From assembly GCA_038251625.1 (NCBI GenBank), contig JBBSBE010000036.1, positions 1-32,990 of the forward strand: DNA of 32,990 nt. The letters run 5' to 3'. Positions 17,434 through 25,506 of the stretch are shown here, piece after piece (the first letter of the stretch is position 1; every line of letters starts with the position of its first letter). This DNA comes from JBBQXK01 sp038251625. GTDB taxonomy: Bacteria; Pseudomonadota; Alphaproteobacteria; Rhodobacterales; Rhodobacteraceae. The notes beneath the pieces are model-generated. The model was given only the letters and a program-made list of their open reading frames with translations, searched no databases and had not been told where the DNA came from. Made by a program: the position numbers and the translations under genes.

Positions 17434-17460
17434 GCCCCGGAGGCGAAACGCCTCCGGGGC
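17434..17460 (-). promoter_or_regulatory. Perfect 12-bp stem-loop between TRAP binding protein and small permease genes
   Basis: GCCCCGGAGGCG (17434-17445) and CGCCTCCGGGGC (17449-17460) are exact inverted complements around a 3-base loop. On the transcribed strand the stem is followed by GTTTCATGAC, not a long U-run. Such elements between binding-protein and permease genes commonly protect the upstream mRNA or partly stop transcription, giving excess binding protein. Confidence 0.75.
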
Positions 17461-17482
17461 AGGTTCTGTCACCCCAAAGGGA

Positions 17483-18619
17483 TCAGAGCTTCAGCTTGCC
17501 GGGGAAGTAATGCTCGTAGGCCAGCTTGTAGTCCGGCGCGTTCATCAGCTCGTAGAAGCTGACCTGCTCGACCCAGGCGCGCTGGCTGTCCATCACCTTC
17601 TTGAAGAAGGGGTCGGTTTCCAGATCCTTGATCAGCCCGTCCCAAGCCACCAACTGCGCGGCCAGAATCTCTTGCGAGGTGCGGTGCACCGTCACGCCCG
17701 AATCCGTCTGCAGCTTCTGCAGGTCGGCAGAGTAGTTCTTCAGCGCAAGCGCGGTGTTCGAGGTCGAGGCCGCCTCCACCGAATGCTGCAGGATCGCCTG
17801 CAGATCGGGATCGAGGTCTTCGAAGAAATCCTTGTTGAAGATGAACTCGAAGCTTTCCGATGCCTGGTGGTAGGACCCAAGATAGTAGTTCTTTGCCACG
17901 TCCTGCGCGCCAAAGCGGCTGTCGGACGACGGGTTGTTGAACTCGAACGCGTCGATCACACCGCGCTCCATCGCGGGCACGATCTCGCCGCCCGGAAGCT
18001 GGGCCACCGACATGCCCATGGATTGCAGCAGGTCAGCGGCAAGGCCCACGGTGCGGTACTTGAAGCCCTGAAGATCGGCGACCGTGTTCACTTCTTTCTT
18101 GAACCAGCCGAAGGGCTGCGCGGGCATCGGGAAGCCGTAGAAGCCCACCACGTTCAGACCCAGGATATCCTGCGTCAGCTCGCGGTAAAGCTCCTGACCG
18201 CCACCCTGATAGAACCAGCTCATCATCGTGGTGGCGGTGCCGCCGAAGACAGGGCCGGTGCCGAAGAACGACGCGGCCTTCGATTTGCCGTACCAGTAGA
18301 CCGACACCGAATGCGCCGCATCCAGAACACCGTCGTTCACCGCGTCCATCACCTGGAACGCGCCCACAACGGCACCCGAGGGCAGAAGGTCGATCTTCAG
18401 GCGACCGTTCGACATCGCCTCGACGCGGGCGGTGTATTCGCGCGCGAAATCCATCCAGATGTCCGAGGCAGGCCACGAGGTCTGCATCTTCATCACCAGC
18501 GGCGCTTGCGCCAGAACGGCCGGTGCAGACAACGCCACGCCAGCGGCAGCGCCGCCAACGACTGCGCCAGAGCGCAGAAAAGAACGGCGCGAAAGCGCCT
18601 TTTGCGTCTTGTCGGTCAT
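17483..18619 (-). CDS. TRAP solute-binding protein (DctP/FcbT1-like, Tat signal)
   Basis: 378-residue periplasmic receptor. The N-terminus has a twin-arginine motif (SRRSFLRSGAVVGG) and a likely cleavage after VLA. The mature protein starts PLVMKMQTSWPASDIWMDF. The helix-rich core contains YRTVGLAADLLQSMGMSVAQL, whose arginine is the usual carboxylate-binding residue in TRAP receptors, and GVIDAFEFNNPSSDSRFG, placing it near the TakP/FcbT1 group. A carboxylate-bearing ligand is therefore likely, perhaps an amide or ring-opened acid given the downstream amidase. A strong GGGAGGAAG lies before the ATG. It is the first gene of the operon. Confidence 0.92.
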   Translation of the reverse strand: MTDKTQKALSRRSFLRSGAVVGGAAAGVALSAPAVLAQAPLVMKMQTSWPASDIWMDFAREYTARVEAMSNGRLKIDLLPSGAVVGAFQVMDAVNDGVLDAAHSVSVYWYGKSKAASFFGTGPVFGGTATTMMSWFYQGGGQELYRELTQDILGLNVVGFYGFPMPAQPFGWFKKEVNTVADLQGFKYRTVGLAADLLQSMGMSVAQLPGGEIVPAMERGVIDAFEFNNPSSDSRFGAQDVAKNYYLGSYHQASESFEFIFNKDFFEDLDPDLQAILQHSVEAASTSNTALALKNYSADLQKLQTDSGVTVHRTSQEILAAQLVAWDGLIKDLETDPFFKKVMDSQRAWVEQVSFYELMNAPDYKLAYEHYFPGKLKL

Positions 18620-18798
18620 GACTTCCTCCCAGAAGATTATTTGCGCGGATGGTGTACCACGCGCATTGGTCTGTTTTGATCACCAATTACGGTCATTGAA
18701 CACTTCGACTCGAAAGAAAAGCCAAAAATTGGCCCTCGCGTCATATATTGTTCGAATTTGATCCGCGTCGAGGGCGGTTGCGCTAACATTCTGCCAGG
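18620..18798 (-). promoter_or_regulatory. TRAP operon promoter region with two inverted repeats
   Basis: This 179-bp gap is more AT-rich than its surroundings. ATTGGT (18665-18670) and ACCAAT (18682-18687) form an inverted repeat with an 11-base spacer containing TGATC. GCCAA (18721-18725) and TTGGC (18729-18733) form a second one around AAA. Both carry TTGG/CCAA arms and could bind one regulator, possibly GntR-type. No regulator gene adjoins the operon. I could not place a convincing -35/-10 pair. Confidence 0.4.
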
Positions 18799-19941
18799 TC
18801 AGGCAGCCACCGCCCGCAGCGCAGCGATCACACGCGGCAAGGCGGCAAGGGCCGCGGGCCAATCGCCATCCTCGGCAGCTTCCCGCGCGGTATCCCAGGC
18901 GCGGGCCACGGGCGTGGCACCCGCATTGGCCGCCTGTTCCGCCAGCGGCCCAACCATCGGCGCGGCCTTCACCCAGCGCATCTCTGCCGCCCGCACCGCC
19001 TGAAACGCGCGGCCAGCGGTGCGCAGGCCCTTCAGGGCCGCATCCGTCTGCCCCGCCTCGATCTGGCCTTGCGTCCGCTCAAGAAGCACGCGCAGCTTGT
19101 CACCCGCCACGCCGTCAAGGTCGTTTACCGCCCCGGTCAGGCTGGCAAGCGCCGCCACCACCTTTGGATCGGTGCGCGCGGGATCGGGGATGCCCGCTAC
19201 CGTCGCCTCAATACGCCCGATCACCTTGGCCGCCGCCTCCGCATCCCCGTCGCGCAACGGCACGGCCGCCGCGCGCAAGGCACCATCCAGCCGCTTGGCA
19301 ATCGCCGGGGAAAGCAACGCCGCGCGCGCCTGCACAGCCCGCAGCCGCTCCGCCAGCACCGCTATCGCGGCATTGCCCGGATCGCTCGTTTCGGGTTCGG
19401 GTTCGGGATCGGGCTCGGTCTCAAACCCGGGGGGCACGGACACGTCCTCCGCCAGCTTCGCCGCCTTCGGCTCGGGTGCGGTGCGGAATGCGGGCGGGAT
19501 GTGAATGTCGCTTGGCTTGTCGCCACCACCGGACGCGGCATCCTCGTCCAGTTCGGCCAAACTCGCTTCCCAGCCCTCCAACACCTCTACATCGCTGTCC
19601 ATCACGTTCCCGTCGGGATCGAAGATCACCACATTGAGCGTGATCTTGTTTTCCTTCAGATACTTCTTCACCTTCTTGGCCAGTTGCGGCAGCGTGCGGA
19701 AACACGTCAGATGCAACTCGCTCGCGTCAATGATGAAGGTGCCGAAGGCCGATTTCGTGCCCGCACCTTCCGTCAGCGCCAGCTTTCCCAAAAGTTCCGG
19801 TGTCTTGCGCGAATGGGCCGCGAAATATTCGTCACCCGTCTCGGACGTACCGGGGTTGAACCCGAAAGAGATGGGAAACGCGCGCGATTTGTTGATCAGC
19901 TTGCGAAGCTTGTCGCCACTTGTCGGGAACTCGCTTGCCAT
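18799..19941 (-). CDS. Unrecognised three-part protein (380 aa)
   Basis: I do not recognise the family. Three regions are visible. Residues 1-130 look like a folded alpha/beta domain (ISFGFNPGTSETGDEYFAAH, then GTFIIDASELHLTCFRTLPQ and a lysine-rich helix KKVKKYLKEN followed by LNVVIFDPDGNV). Residues 130-190 are an acidic, proline-rich linker with two similar short units, IHIPPAFRTAPEP and VSVPPGFETEPDP. Residues 190-380 are alanine-rich and mostly helical. There is no signal peptide or membrane helix, so it is probably cytosolic. It follows rmlD by 51 bp on the same strand and a GGAGG precedes its ATG, so it may be on the rml transcript, but nothing ties it to rhamnose synthesis. Codon use and GC match the neighbours, so no transfer signal is seen. 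Confidence 0.75.
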   Translation of the reverse strand: MASEFPTSGDKLRKLINKSRAFPISFGFNPGTSETGDEYFAAHSRKTPELLGKLALTEGAGTKSAFGTFIIDASELHLTCFRTLPQLAKKVKKYLKENKITLNVVIFDPDGNVMDSDVEVLEGWEASLAELDEDAASGGGDKPSDIHIPPAFRTAPEPKAAKLAEDVSVPPGFETEPDPEPEPETSDPGNAAIAVLAERLRAVQARAALLSPAIAKRLDGALRAAAVPLRDGDAEAAAKVIGRIEATVAGIPDPARTDPKVVAALASLTGAVNDLDGVAGDKLRVLLERTQGQIEAGQTDAALKGLRTAGRAFQAVRAAEMRWVKAAPMVGPLAEQAANAGATPVARAWDTAREAAEDGDWPAALAALPRVIAALRAVAA

Positions 19942-19992
19942 CTCGCACCTCCACCCATTCGCGCCGAAGTGTGATGCGCGGCGGCCCTTCGG

Positions 19993-20847
19993 TCAAGCGT
20001 CGAGGTCGTGCAGGATCTCGGTCAGACCCACACGCCAGTCGGGGCGCGCGATGCCGAAAGCGGCCTCAAGGCTGCTGCAATCCATCCGCGAATTCGCCGG
20101 GCGCCGCGCGGGCGTGGGATAGGCAGAAGTCGGGATATCGGTGATCTGGCAGTCCAGCCCCGCCTGCGCCATGATCGCCCGCGCGAAATCGGCCCAGCTT
20201 GTGTCGGGTGCGCCCGAAAAGTGGTGCGTTCCCCCCGGTGCTCCCGCTACCATGGCCCGCGCGGCGACGATCAGCGCATCGGCAATGGCAGCGGCAGGCG
20301 TCGGCCCGCCCACCTGATCGGCAACCACGGTCAGGCTGTCGCGCTCGCGCCCCAGACGCAGCATCGTCTTCACGAAATTCGCACCATGCGACGACACCAC
20401 CCAAGACGTGCGCAGGATCAGATGCGGCCCACCAGCCGCGCGCACACCCTCTTCACCCACAAGTTTGGATCGGCCATAGGCCCCCAGCGGCGCCGTCGGG
20501 TGATCGGGCGTGAAGGGCTGCGTGCCCGCCCCGTCGAACACATAATCGGTCGAGATATGCAGGAACGGCAGCCCCCGCTTGGCCGCCGCATGCGCCATCG
20601 CCGCCGGGGCCAACCCGTTCACCACCGTCGCGGCGGCCTCTTCCGCCTCTGCCTTGTCCACCGCCGTCCAGGCGGCCGCGTTGACGATGGCATCGGCATC
20701 CGCCGCCATCACGGCAGACGCACAGGACGCCGTATCGGCAAGATCCGCGAAAGCGCGCGGCAGAAACTCTGCCGTCACATCCGGCGGCATCCGCCGCGCC
20801 AGTTCCCGCGCCACCTGACCCGTCTGGCCGAAGACAAGAAGCTTCAC
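19993..20847 (-). CDS. rmlD: dTDP-4-dehydrorhamnose reductase
   Basis: Last step of dTDP-L-rhamnose synthesis: NAD(P)H reduction of dTDP-4-dehydro-L-rhamnose. 284 residues, usual length. The nucleotide-binding start is KLLVFGQTGQVARELA, followed by STDYVFDG (99-106) and the catalytic YxxxK at Tyr124/Lys128 (YGRSK). I choose the GTG at 20847, which gives the standard N-terminus and overlaps the rmlB stop by 4 bp (GTGA); a longer frame upstream is open but not protein-like. The product supplies rhamnose for O-antigen or exopolysaccharide. Confidence 0.93.
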   Translation of the reverse strand: MKLLVFGQTGQVARELARRMPPDVTAEFLPRAFADLADTASCASAVMAADADAIVNAAAWTAVDKAEAEEAAATVVNGLAPAAMAHAAAKRGLPFLHISTDYVFDGAGTQPFTPDHPTAPLGAYGRSKLVGEEGVRAAGGPHLILRTSWVVSSHGANFVKTMLRLGRERDSLTVVADQVGGPTPAAAIADALIVAARAMVAGAPGGTHHFSGAPDTSWADFARAIMAQAGLDCQITDIPTSAYPTPARRPANSRMDCSSLEAAFGIARPDWRVGLTEILHDLDA

Positions 20848-21884
20848 GCCTTGACCCCCAGCCGCTGCCCCACGCCCTGACGGTCCAAGAGCGGTCGCCA
20901 CCACGCCTCGTTGTCCAGATACCAGCGCACCGTGCGCCGCAGCCCCTCTTCCACCGTGACGGACGGGCGCCAGCCAAGCTCGGTGCGGATCCGCGTGGGG
21001 TCGATGGCATAACGCGCATCGTGGCCCGGGCGGTCGGTGACAAAGGTGATCAGCCGGTCATGCGGCGCGCCGTCGGGGCGCATCTCGTCCAAGAGCGCGC
21101 AGATGGTGCGCACAAGATCGATATTGCGCCGCTCGTTCTCGCCCCCGATGTTGTAGCTGCGCCCGACCGCGCCCTTTTCCAGCACCAGAAGCAGCGCGTC
21201 GGCGTGATCCTCTACATAAAGCCAGTCGCGCACGTTCAGCCCCTGCCCGTAAACCGGGATCGGACGCCCGTGCAGCGCGTTCAGGATCGCAACCGGGATC
21301 AGCTTTTCAGGAAAGTGGTAGGGCCCGTAATTGTTGGAACAGTTGGTCATCACCACCGGCAGGCCGTAGGTCTCGAACCAGGCCCGCACCAGATGGTCCG
21401 ACGCGGCCTTGGATGCCGAATAGGGGCTGTTCGGCGCATAGGGCGTGTCTTCGGTGAACTGCCCGGTTTCCCCCAGCGTGCCGAACACCTCATCGGTCGA
21501 GATATGGTGAAAGCGAAACTCCGGCGGCCTGCCCGCGCGCGACCAATAGGCCCGCGTGGCCTCCAGAAGGTTGAAGGTGCCGGTCACATTCGTCTCGATA
21601 AAATCGCCCGGCCCGTCAATCGAGCGGTCCACGTGGCTTTCAGCCGCCAGATGCATCACCGCATCGGGCGCATGCGTGGCAAACACACGGTCCAGCGCCG
21701 CCCGGTCCCGCAAGTCGGCCTGTTCGAAGCTGTAAAGGTTCGATCGCGCCGCCACTGCCACGTTTTCCAGGTTCGCGGCATAGGTCAGCACATCGAGGTT
21801 GATCACCTCATGCCCCCGCGCCACCGCCGCCCGCACCACCGCCGATCCGATGAACCCCGCCCCGCCCGTTACCAGCAGTTTCAT
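20844..21884 (-). CDS. rmlB: dTDP-glucose 4,6-dehydratase
   Basis: Converts dTDP-glucose to dTDP-4-dehydro-6-deoxyglucose with tightly bound NAD. 346 residues, full length. Visible motifs are GGAGFIG (7-13), the catalytic TDE triplet at 130-132, YSASK at 155-159, and NCSNNYGPYHFPEKLIP, all diagnostic for RmlB. The start overlaps the rmlC stop by 4 bp. Cytosolic extended SDR fold. Confidence 0.96.
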   Translation of the reverse strand: MKLLVTGGAGFIGSAVVRAAVARGHEVINLDVLTYAANLENVAVAARSNLYSFEQADLRDRAALDRVFATHAPDAVMHLAAESHVDRSIDGPGDFIETNVTGTFNLLEATRAYWSRAGRPPEFRFHHISTDEVFGTLGETGQFTEDTPYAPNSPYSASKAASDHLVRAWFETYGLPVVMTNCSNNYGPYHFPEKLIPVAILNALHGRPIPVYGQGLNVRDWLYVEDHADALLLVLEKGAVGRSYNIGGENERRNIDLVRTICALLDEMRPDGAPHDRLITFVTDRPGHDARYAIDPTRIRTELGWRPSVTVEEGLRRTVRWYLDNEAWWRPLLDRQGVGQRLGVKA

Positions 21885-22450
21885 GCCGCCCCCTCCCAGA
21901 TGAAGGGGCTGTCGAAATCAGCCAGAAGCGGCGCCGTCGTGTCCTTGGCCGAAAGCACCGGGTCCGTGTCCAATCCCCATTCGATGCCGATGGCCGGATC
22001 GTCCCACCGGATGCCGCCGTCACAGTCGGGGGCATAGAGATCGCTGCACTTGTATTGCACCTCGGTATCGGGCAGGCGCGTGACAAACCCGTGCAGAAAC
22101 CCCTTCGGCACCAGCAATTGCCGCCGGTTTTCAGCCGTCAACTCCACGCCTACCCACTTGCCATATGTCGGCGATCCCCTGCGTACATCCACCGCCACGT
22201 CAAGGATCGCGCCCCTGGAACAGCGCACCAGCTTGTCCTGCGCATGCGGCGGGCGCTGGTAGTGCAGGCCCCGCAGCGTGCCGGACGTGGCCGACATGGA
22301 ATGGTTGTCCTGAACGAAATCCATGGCGATCCCCGCCTCGGCCAACTTTGCCGCATTCCACGTCTCGCTGAACCAGCCCCGCGCATCGCCAAAGCGGGCG
22401 GGCGTCAGGATCACGACGCCGGGCAGGCTGGTCGCTTCGATTTCCATCAT
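21881..22450 (-). CDS. rmlC: dTDP-4-dehydrorhamnose 3,5-epimerase
   Basis: 189-residue cupin that epimerises C3 and C5 of dTDP-4-dehydro-6-deoxyglucose. Active-site residues are His63 in GTLRGLHYQ, Lys73 and the Tyr133/Tyr139 region (VQYKCSDLYAP); VPKGFLHGF is the cupin signature. Two ATG codons in tandem (22450 and 22447) are equally plausible starts. It is first of the rmlC-rmlB-rmlD set, 36 bp downstream of the kinase gene on the same strand. No rmlA (glucose-1-phosphate thymidylyltransferase) accompanies them in the window. Confidence 0.95.
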   Translation of the reverse strand: MMEIEATSLPGVVILTPARFGDARGWFSETWNAAKLAEAGIAMDFVQDNHSMSATSGTLRGLHYQRPPHAQDKLVRCSRGAILDVAVDVRRGSPTYGKWVGVELTAENRRQLLVPKGFLHGFVTRLPDTEVQYKCSDLYAPDCDGGIRWDDPAIGIEWGLDTDPVLSAKDTTAPLLADFDSPFIWEGAA

Positions 22451-22486
22451 CGGGGCCTCGCCTTCGCAACTGCAATGCTGCGAGTG

Positions 22487-23518
22487 CTAAGTCGTGGCGC
22501 CCGAACCTGCAACCGTTTCGTCGATGACATCCCATGCCCGTGCGGCAAACCGCTGAGCCAGCGGACCCAGCGTTGCCGCATCCGCGCCGCTTGCCGTCCC
22601 GGCCCGTGCCCGATCCGCAATGCCCACGAAAATCACCGCAAACCGGAACAGCGCAAAGGCCCGGTGAAACGGCAAAAGCGCCCCGAAGGGCGGCGCGGCG
22701 GCACGGTAGCGCGCCACAAACGCTGCCTCTTCCGGCAAGCCCAGCGCATCGGCATCCCTGCCCAGAATGCCTCCATATTCATCGGGTGCCGTGCACCACG
22801 GCATCACGCAAAACCCCAGATCCGCCAGCGGGTGCCCCAGCGTGGCCAGTTCCCAATCGAGGATCGCCACCACGCGCGGTTCGGTGGGGTGGAAGATCAT
22901 GTTGCCCAGCCGGAAATCGCCATGCGCCAGCCGCACCTCGCCGTCATCCGGCGGCTGATGCGCCTCGATCCAAGCCGCCAGCCGGTCAAGGCCATCGATC
23001 CGTGGCCCGTCGCTTTCCGCCAGTTGTCGCGTCCAGCGCGCGATCTGGCGGGCGAAGTAATTGCCGGGCCGCCCGAAATCGCCCAAACCCACCGCGCCCG
23101 GAACCACGCCGTGCATCGCGGCCAGCGCATCGGCAAGGCCCATCCAGATGGCCCGCCGCCCCTCTCGCGGCACATCGGGCAAGGCTGCATCGGTGAAGAT
23201 GCGTCCCTCTACCCGCTCCATCAGGTAGAAGGGCGTGCCGATCAGGCTTGCGTCCTCTTCCAAAAGCACCGGCTTTGGCACCGGCACCCCGGCCGGATGC
23301 AGCGCCGCCATCACGCGGTACTCCCGCTCCACCGCATGCGCGCCTTTGAGGATCGGCCCCGCAGGCTTTTTCCGCAGCACCATTCGGCGGGGGCCATGGC
23401 TTACGAAATAGGTCGGATTCGATTGCCCGCCCGCCACCCGTTCCAGCGCCATCCCCGCCGCATCAAAACGCGCATCAAGATAGGCCGCCAGCGCCGCAGG
23501 CTCGAAATCGGGCGTCAT
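22487..23518 (-). CDS. APH-fold kinase, LvaA/ACAD10-11 kinase-like
   Basis: 343-residue phosphotransferase of the aminoglycoside-phosphotransferase/ACAD10 group. Lys50 or Lys51 in MVLRKKP is the likely ATP lysine; the catalytic loop is HGDFRLGN (199-206) and the metal-binding aspartate is Asp221 in ILDWELATLGHPLADLG. This variant is typical of the kinases found with acyl-CoA dehydrogenases, which phosphorylate the 4-hydroxyl of 4-hydroxyacyl-CoA (LvaA in the Pseudomonas levulinate pathway), and not of antibiotic-resistance enzymes. Its start overlaps the dehydrogenase stop by 4 bp. The 4-hydroxyacyl-CoA role is inferred from motif type plus neighbours. Confidence 0.85.
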   Translation of the reverse strand: MTPDFEPAALAAYLDARFDAAGMALERVAGGQSNPTYFVSHGPRRMVLRKKPAGPILKGAHAVEREYRVMAALHPAGVPVPKPVLLEEDASLIGTPFYLMERVEGRIFTDAALPDVPREGRRAIWMGLADALAAMHGVVPGAVGLGDFGRPGNYFARQIARWTRQLAESDGPRIDGLDRLAAWIEAHQPPDDGEVRLAHGDFRLGNMIFHPTEPRVVAILDWELATLGHPLADLGFCVMPWCTAPDEYGGILGRDADALGLPEEAAFVARYRAAAPPFGALLPFHRAFALFRFAVIFVGIADRARAGTASGADAATLGPLAQRFAARAWDVIDETVAGSGATT

Positions 23519-24717
23519 CCGACGGGCCAGCGCCAGAAATCGCCACCCTCGGCAGACAGCGCGCGGTCAAGCACCATCCGGTGCACCTCGTCCGCGCCAT
23601 CCACCAGCCGCGCCTGCCGGGCATAGCGGTAGATCCATTCCAGGGGCGTATCGGTCGAATACCCCCGCGCACCGTTGATCTGGATCGCGGTATCGGCCGC
23701 GCGGTGCAGAAGGTTCGCGACATGCACCTTGGCCATCGACACTTCCTTGCGCGCATAGCGCCCCTGATCCAGCTCCCACGCCGCGCGCATCACCAAAAGG
23801 CGCCCCACCTCGATATCCATCGCCAGCGCGCCCAGCATCAGCCGGATGCTTTCCCGCTCGGCCAGCCGCACGCCAAAGCCCGTTCGCCCCCCGGCGTAAT
23901 CCTGCGCCACCTCCACGCAGCGCTTGGCCAGGCCCAGCCAGCGCATGCAATGCGTCAGCCGCGCAGGCCCAAGGCGCATCTGCGTCAGCTTCAGTCCTTC
24001 GCCCAGGCCCAGAAGCACGGCATCATCCGGCACCTCCAGCCCGTCGAAGACCAATTCGCAATGCCCGCCATGCTCTTCCGGCCCCATGATCGGAATGCGC
24101 CGCGTGATCTTCCACCCCGGCTGCGACGCATCGAACAGGAACGCCGTCAGCCCCTTCCGCGCGTCGTCCGAGGTGCGCGCCATCAGGATGAAATGCGCGG
24201 CGACTTCGGCCCCCGTGATGAACCACTTCCGCCCGCTGATCCGCCACCCGCCCTGCACTTTCTCGGCCTTCGTCAGCATCATGCCGGGGTCCGACCCGCC
24301 GCCGGGGGCGGGCTCGGTCATCGCAAAGGCCGACCGCACCTCGCCCGCCACGATGGGCGCCAGCCACCGCGCGCGTTGCGCCTCGGTCGCGGCCTTCTCC
24401 AGAACCATCATGTTGCCGTCGTCGGGCGCGGCCGAATTGAACACCACGGGGCCAAAAAGCGAGCGGTTCATCGCCTCATAGCACGCAGCCATCCCCACAA
24501 AGCCCAAGCCCTGCCCCCCCGTCTCGGGGCGCAATTGCAAACACCACAGCCCCTCACCCCGGGCCTCGGCCCGCAACCGCTCCAACGGCACGTCGGCGAT
24601 ATTGCCATGCGCATCCCAGTTTGCCCGGTCCGCCTCCACCGGCAGGATGCGATCCTCCACGAACCGCGCGATACGGGCGCGGTAATCCTCGGCACGCGCA
24701 GGAAGGGTGAAATCCAT
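23515..24717 (-). CDS. Acyl-CoA dehydrogenase, LvaC/ACAD10-11-like
   Basis: 400-residue flavoenzyme. The start ATG at 24717 gives MDFTLPARAEDYRARIARFVEDRILP, a normal family N-terminus, and overlaps the SDR stop by 1 bp (TGATG); longer upstream frames run over the SDR gene. AFAMTEPAPGGGSDP is the FAD-side signature, KWFITGAEVAAHFILMART the middle beta domain, and INGARGYSTDTPLEWIYRYAR the C-terminal helical domain. In the Lva and ACAD10/11 systems the dehydrogenase-family partner handles the phosphorylated 4-hydroxyacyl-CoA and moves it toward a 3-hydroxyacyl-CoA for beta-oxidation. General medium-chain acyl-CoA oxidation is the alternative. Confidence 0.9.
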   Translation of the reverse strand: MDFTLPARAEDYRARIARFVEDRILPVEADRANWDAHGNIADVPLERLRAEARGEGLWCLQLRPETGGQGLGFVGMAACYEAMNRSLFGPVVFNSAAPDDGNMMVLEKAATEAQRARWLAPIVAGEVRSAFAMTEPAPGGGSDPGMMLTKAEKVQGGWRISGRKWFITGAEVAAHFILMARTSDDARKGLTAFLFDASQPGWKITRRIPIMGPEEHGGHCELVFDGLEVPDDAVLLGLGEGLKLTQMRLGPARLTHCMRWLGLAKRCVEVAQDYAGGRTGFGVRLAERESIRLMLGALAMDIEVGRLLVMRAAWELDQGRYARKEVSMAKVHVANLLHRAADTAIQINGARGYSTDTPLEWIYRYARQARLVDGADEVHRMVLDRALSAEGGDFWRWPVG

Positions 24718-25460
24718 CAGAGCGAACTCACCAGATGTCCGCCATCCACCACAATATCCGTCCCCGTCATGTAGGCCCCGGCGTCCGAGGCCAGCAACAA
24801 AAGCGGCCCGTCCAGATCGCTCAGCCGCCCCAGCCTGCGCTGCGGGATGCGCCGGATCATCGCCTGCCCGGCGTCGGTGGCAAAGTAGCCTGCGTTTATC
24901 TCGGTCTCCACATAGCCCGGCGACAGGGCGTTCACCCGGATGCCGTGCCGTGCCCATTCCAGCGCCAGCGCCTTCGTCATCTGCAAAACCCCGGCCTTTG
25001 CCGTGGCATAGGCCGCCAGCCGCCCCGCCACCCGGTGTGCGGTGATCGAGGCCACGTTGACGATGCTGCCGCCCTGCCCCGCCGCCACCATCACCGCCGC
25101 CGCTGCCCGCGCCACCCGAAAGACCCCCGAAAGATCGGTGTCGATCACGCGGTCCCAATCGGCCTCGGACGTCTCGAGCGCCGGGCCGTCATGCGCCACG
25201 CCTGCATTGTTGATCACGATGTCATAGGGCGCGGCGGCGAAAACCCCGGCCACCGAAGCCGGATCGGTCACGTCCAGCGCCACGGCCCGCGCTTGGCCCC
25301 CCGCCCCGGCAATCGCGGCACAACCCGCCTCCAGCGCCGCCTCACGCCGCGCAGCCAGTGTCACTTGCGCCCCGGCACCGGCCAGCACCCGGGCGAAATG
25401 CAGCCCCAGCCCCGAAGACGCACCCGTCACCAACGCTCGCCGTCCGCCCAGATCGCTCAT
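24717..25460 (-). CDS. Short-chain dehydrogenase/reductase, LvaD-like by context
   Basis: 247-residue classical SDR. The cofactor loop is TGASSGLG (12-19), NNAG is near 84-87, and the catalytic residues are Ser138, Tyr151 and Lys155 (YATAKAG). The C-terminal DIVVDGGHL is typical. The start at ATG 25460 follows GGGAGGCGGGG and gives the standard N-terminus. As the first gene of an SDR-dehydrogenase-kinase set, it probably oxidises or reduces a hydroxy/oxo group on the acyl chain handled by the next two enzymes; the substrate is not visible from sequence. Confidence 0.9.
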   Translation of the reverse strand: MSDLGGRRALVTGASSGLGLHFARVLAGAGAQVTLAARREAALEAGCAAIAGAGGQARAVALDVTDPASVAGVFAAAPYDIVINNAGVAHDGPALETSEADWDRVIDTDLSGVFRVARAAAAVMVAAGQGGSIVNVASITAHRVAGRLAAYATAKAGVLQMTKALALEWARHGIRVNALSPGYVETEINAGYFATDAGQAMIRRIPQRRLGRLSDLDGPLLLLASDAGAYMTGTDIVVDGGHLVSSL

Positions 25461-25506
25461 CCCCGCCTCCCGCGTCCAAGACAAGAGGACCATTCCACCG
25501 CGCCGC

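Noticed and set aside
22465..22483. CTGCAATGCTGCGAG upstream of rmlC as a third LysR site
   Set aside because: Only the central GCAATGC is shared with the predicted operator; the ATA/TAT arms and T-N11-A spacing are missing.
22487..23518. Aminoglycoside resistance gene
   Set aside because: The fold is shared, but the LDWELATLGHPLADLG motif and the coupling to an acyl-CoA dehydrogenase fit the ACAD10/LvaA group.
23581..24774. Long + strand frame opposite the acyl-CoA dehydrogenase gene
   Set aside because: Composition is His/Arg/Pro-biased and no ribosome-binding site is seen; the minus-strand gene has full family motifs.
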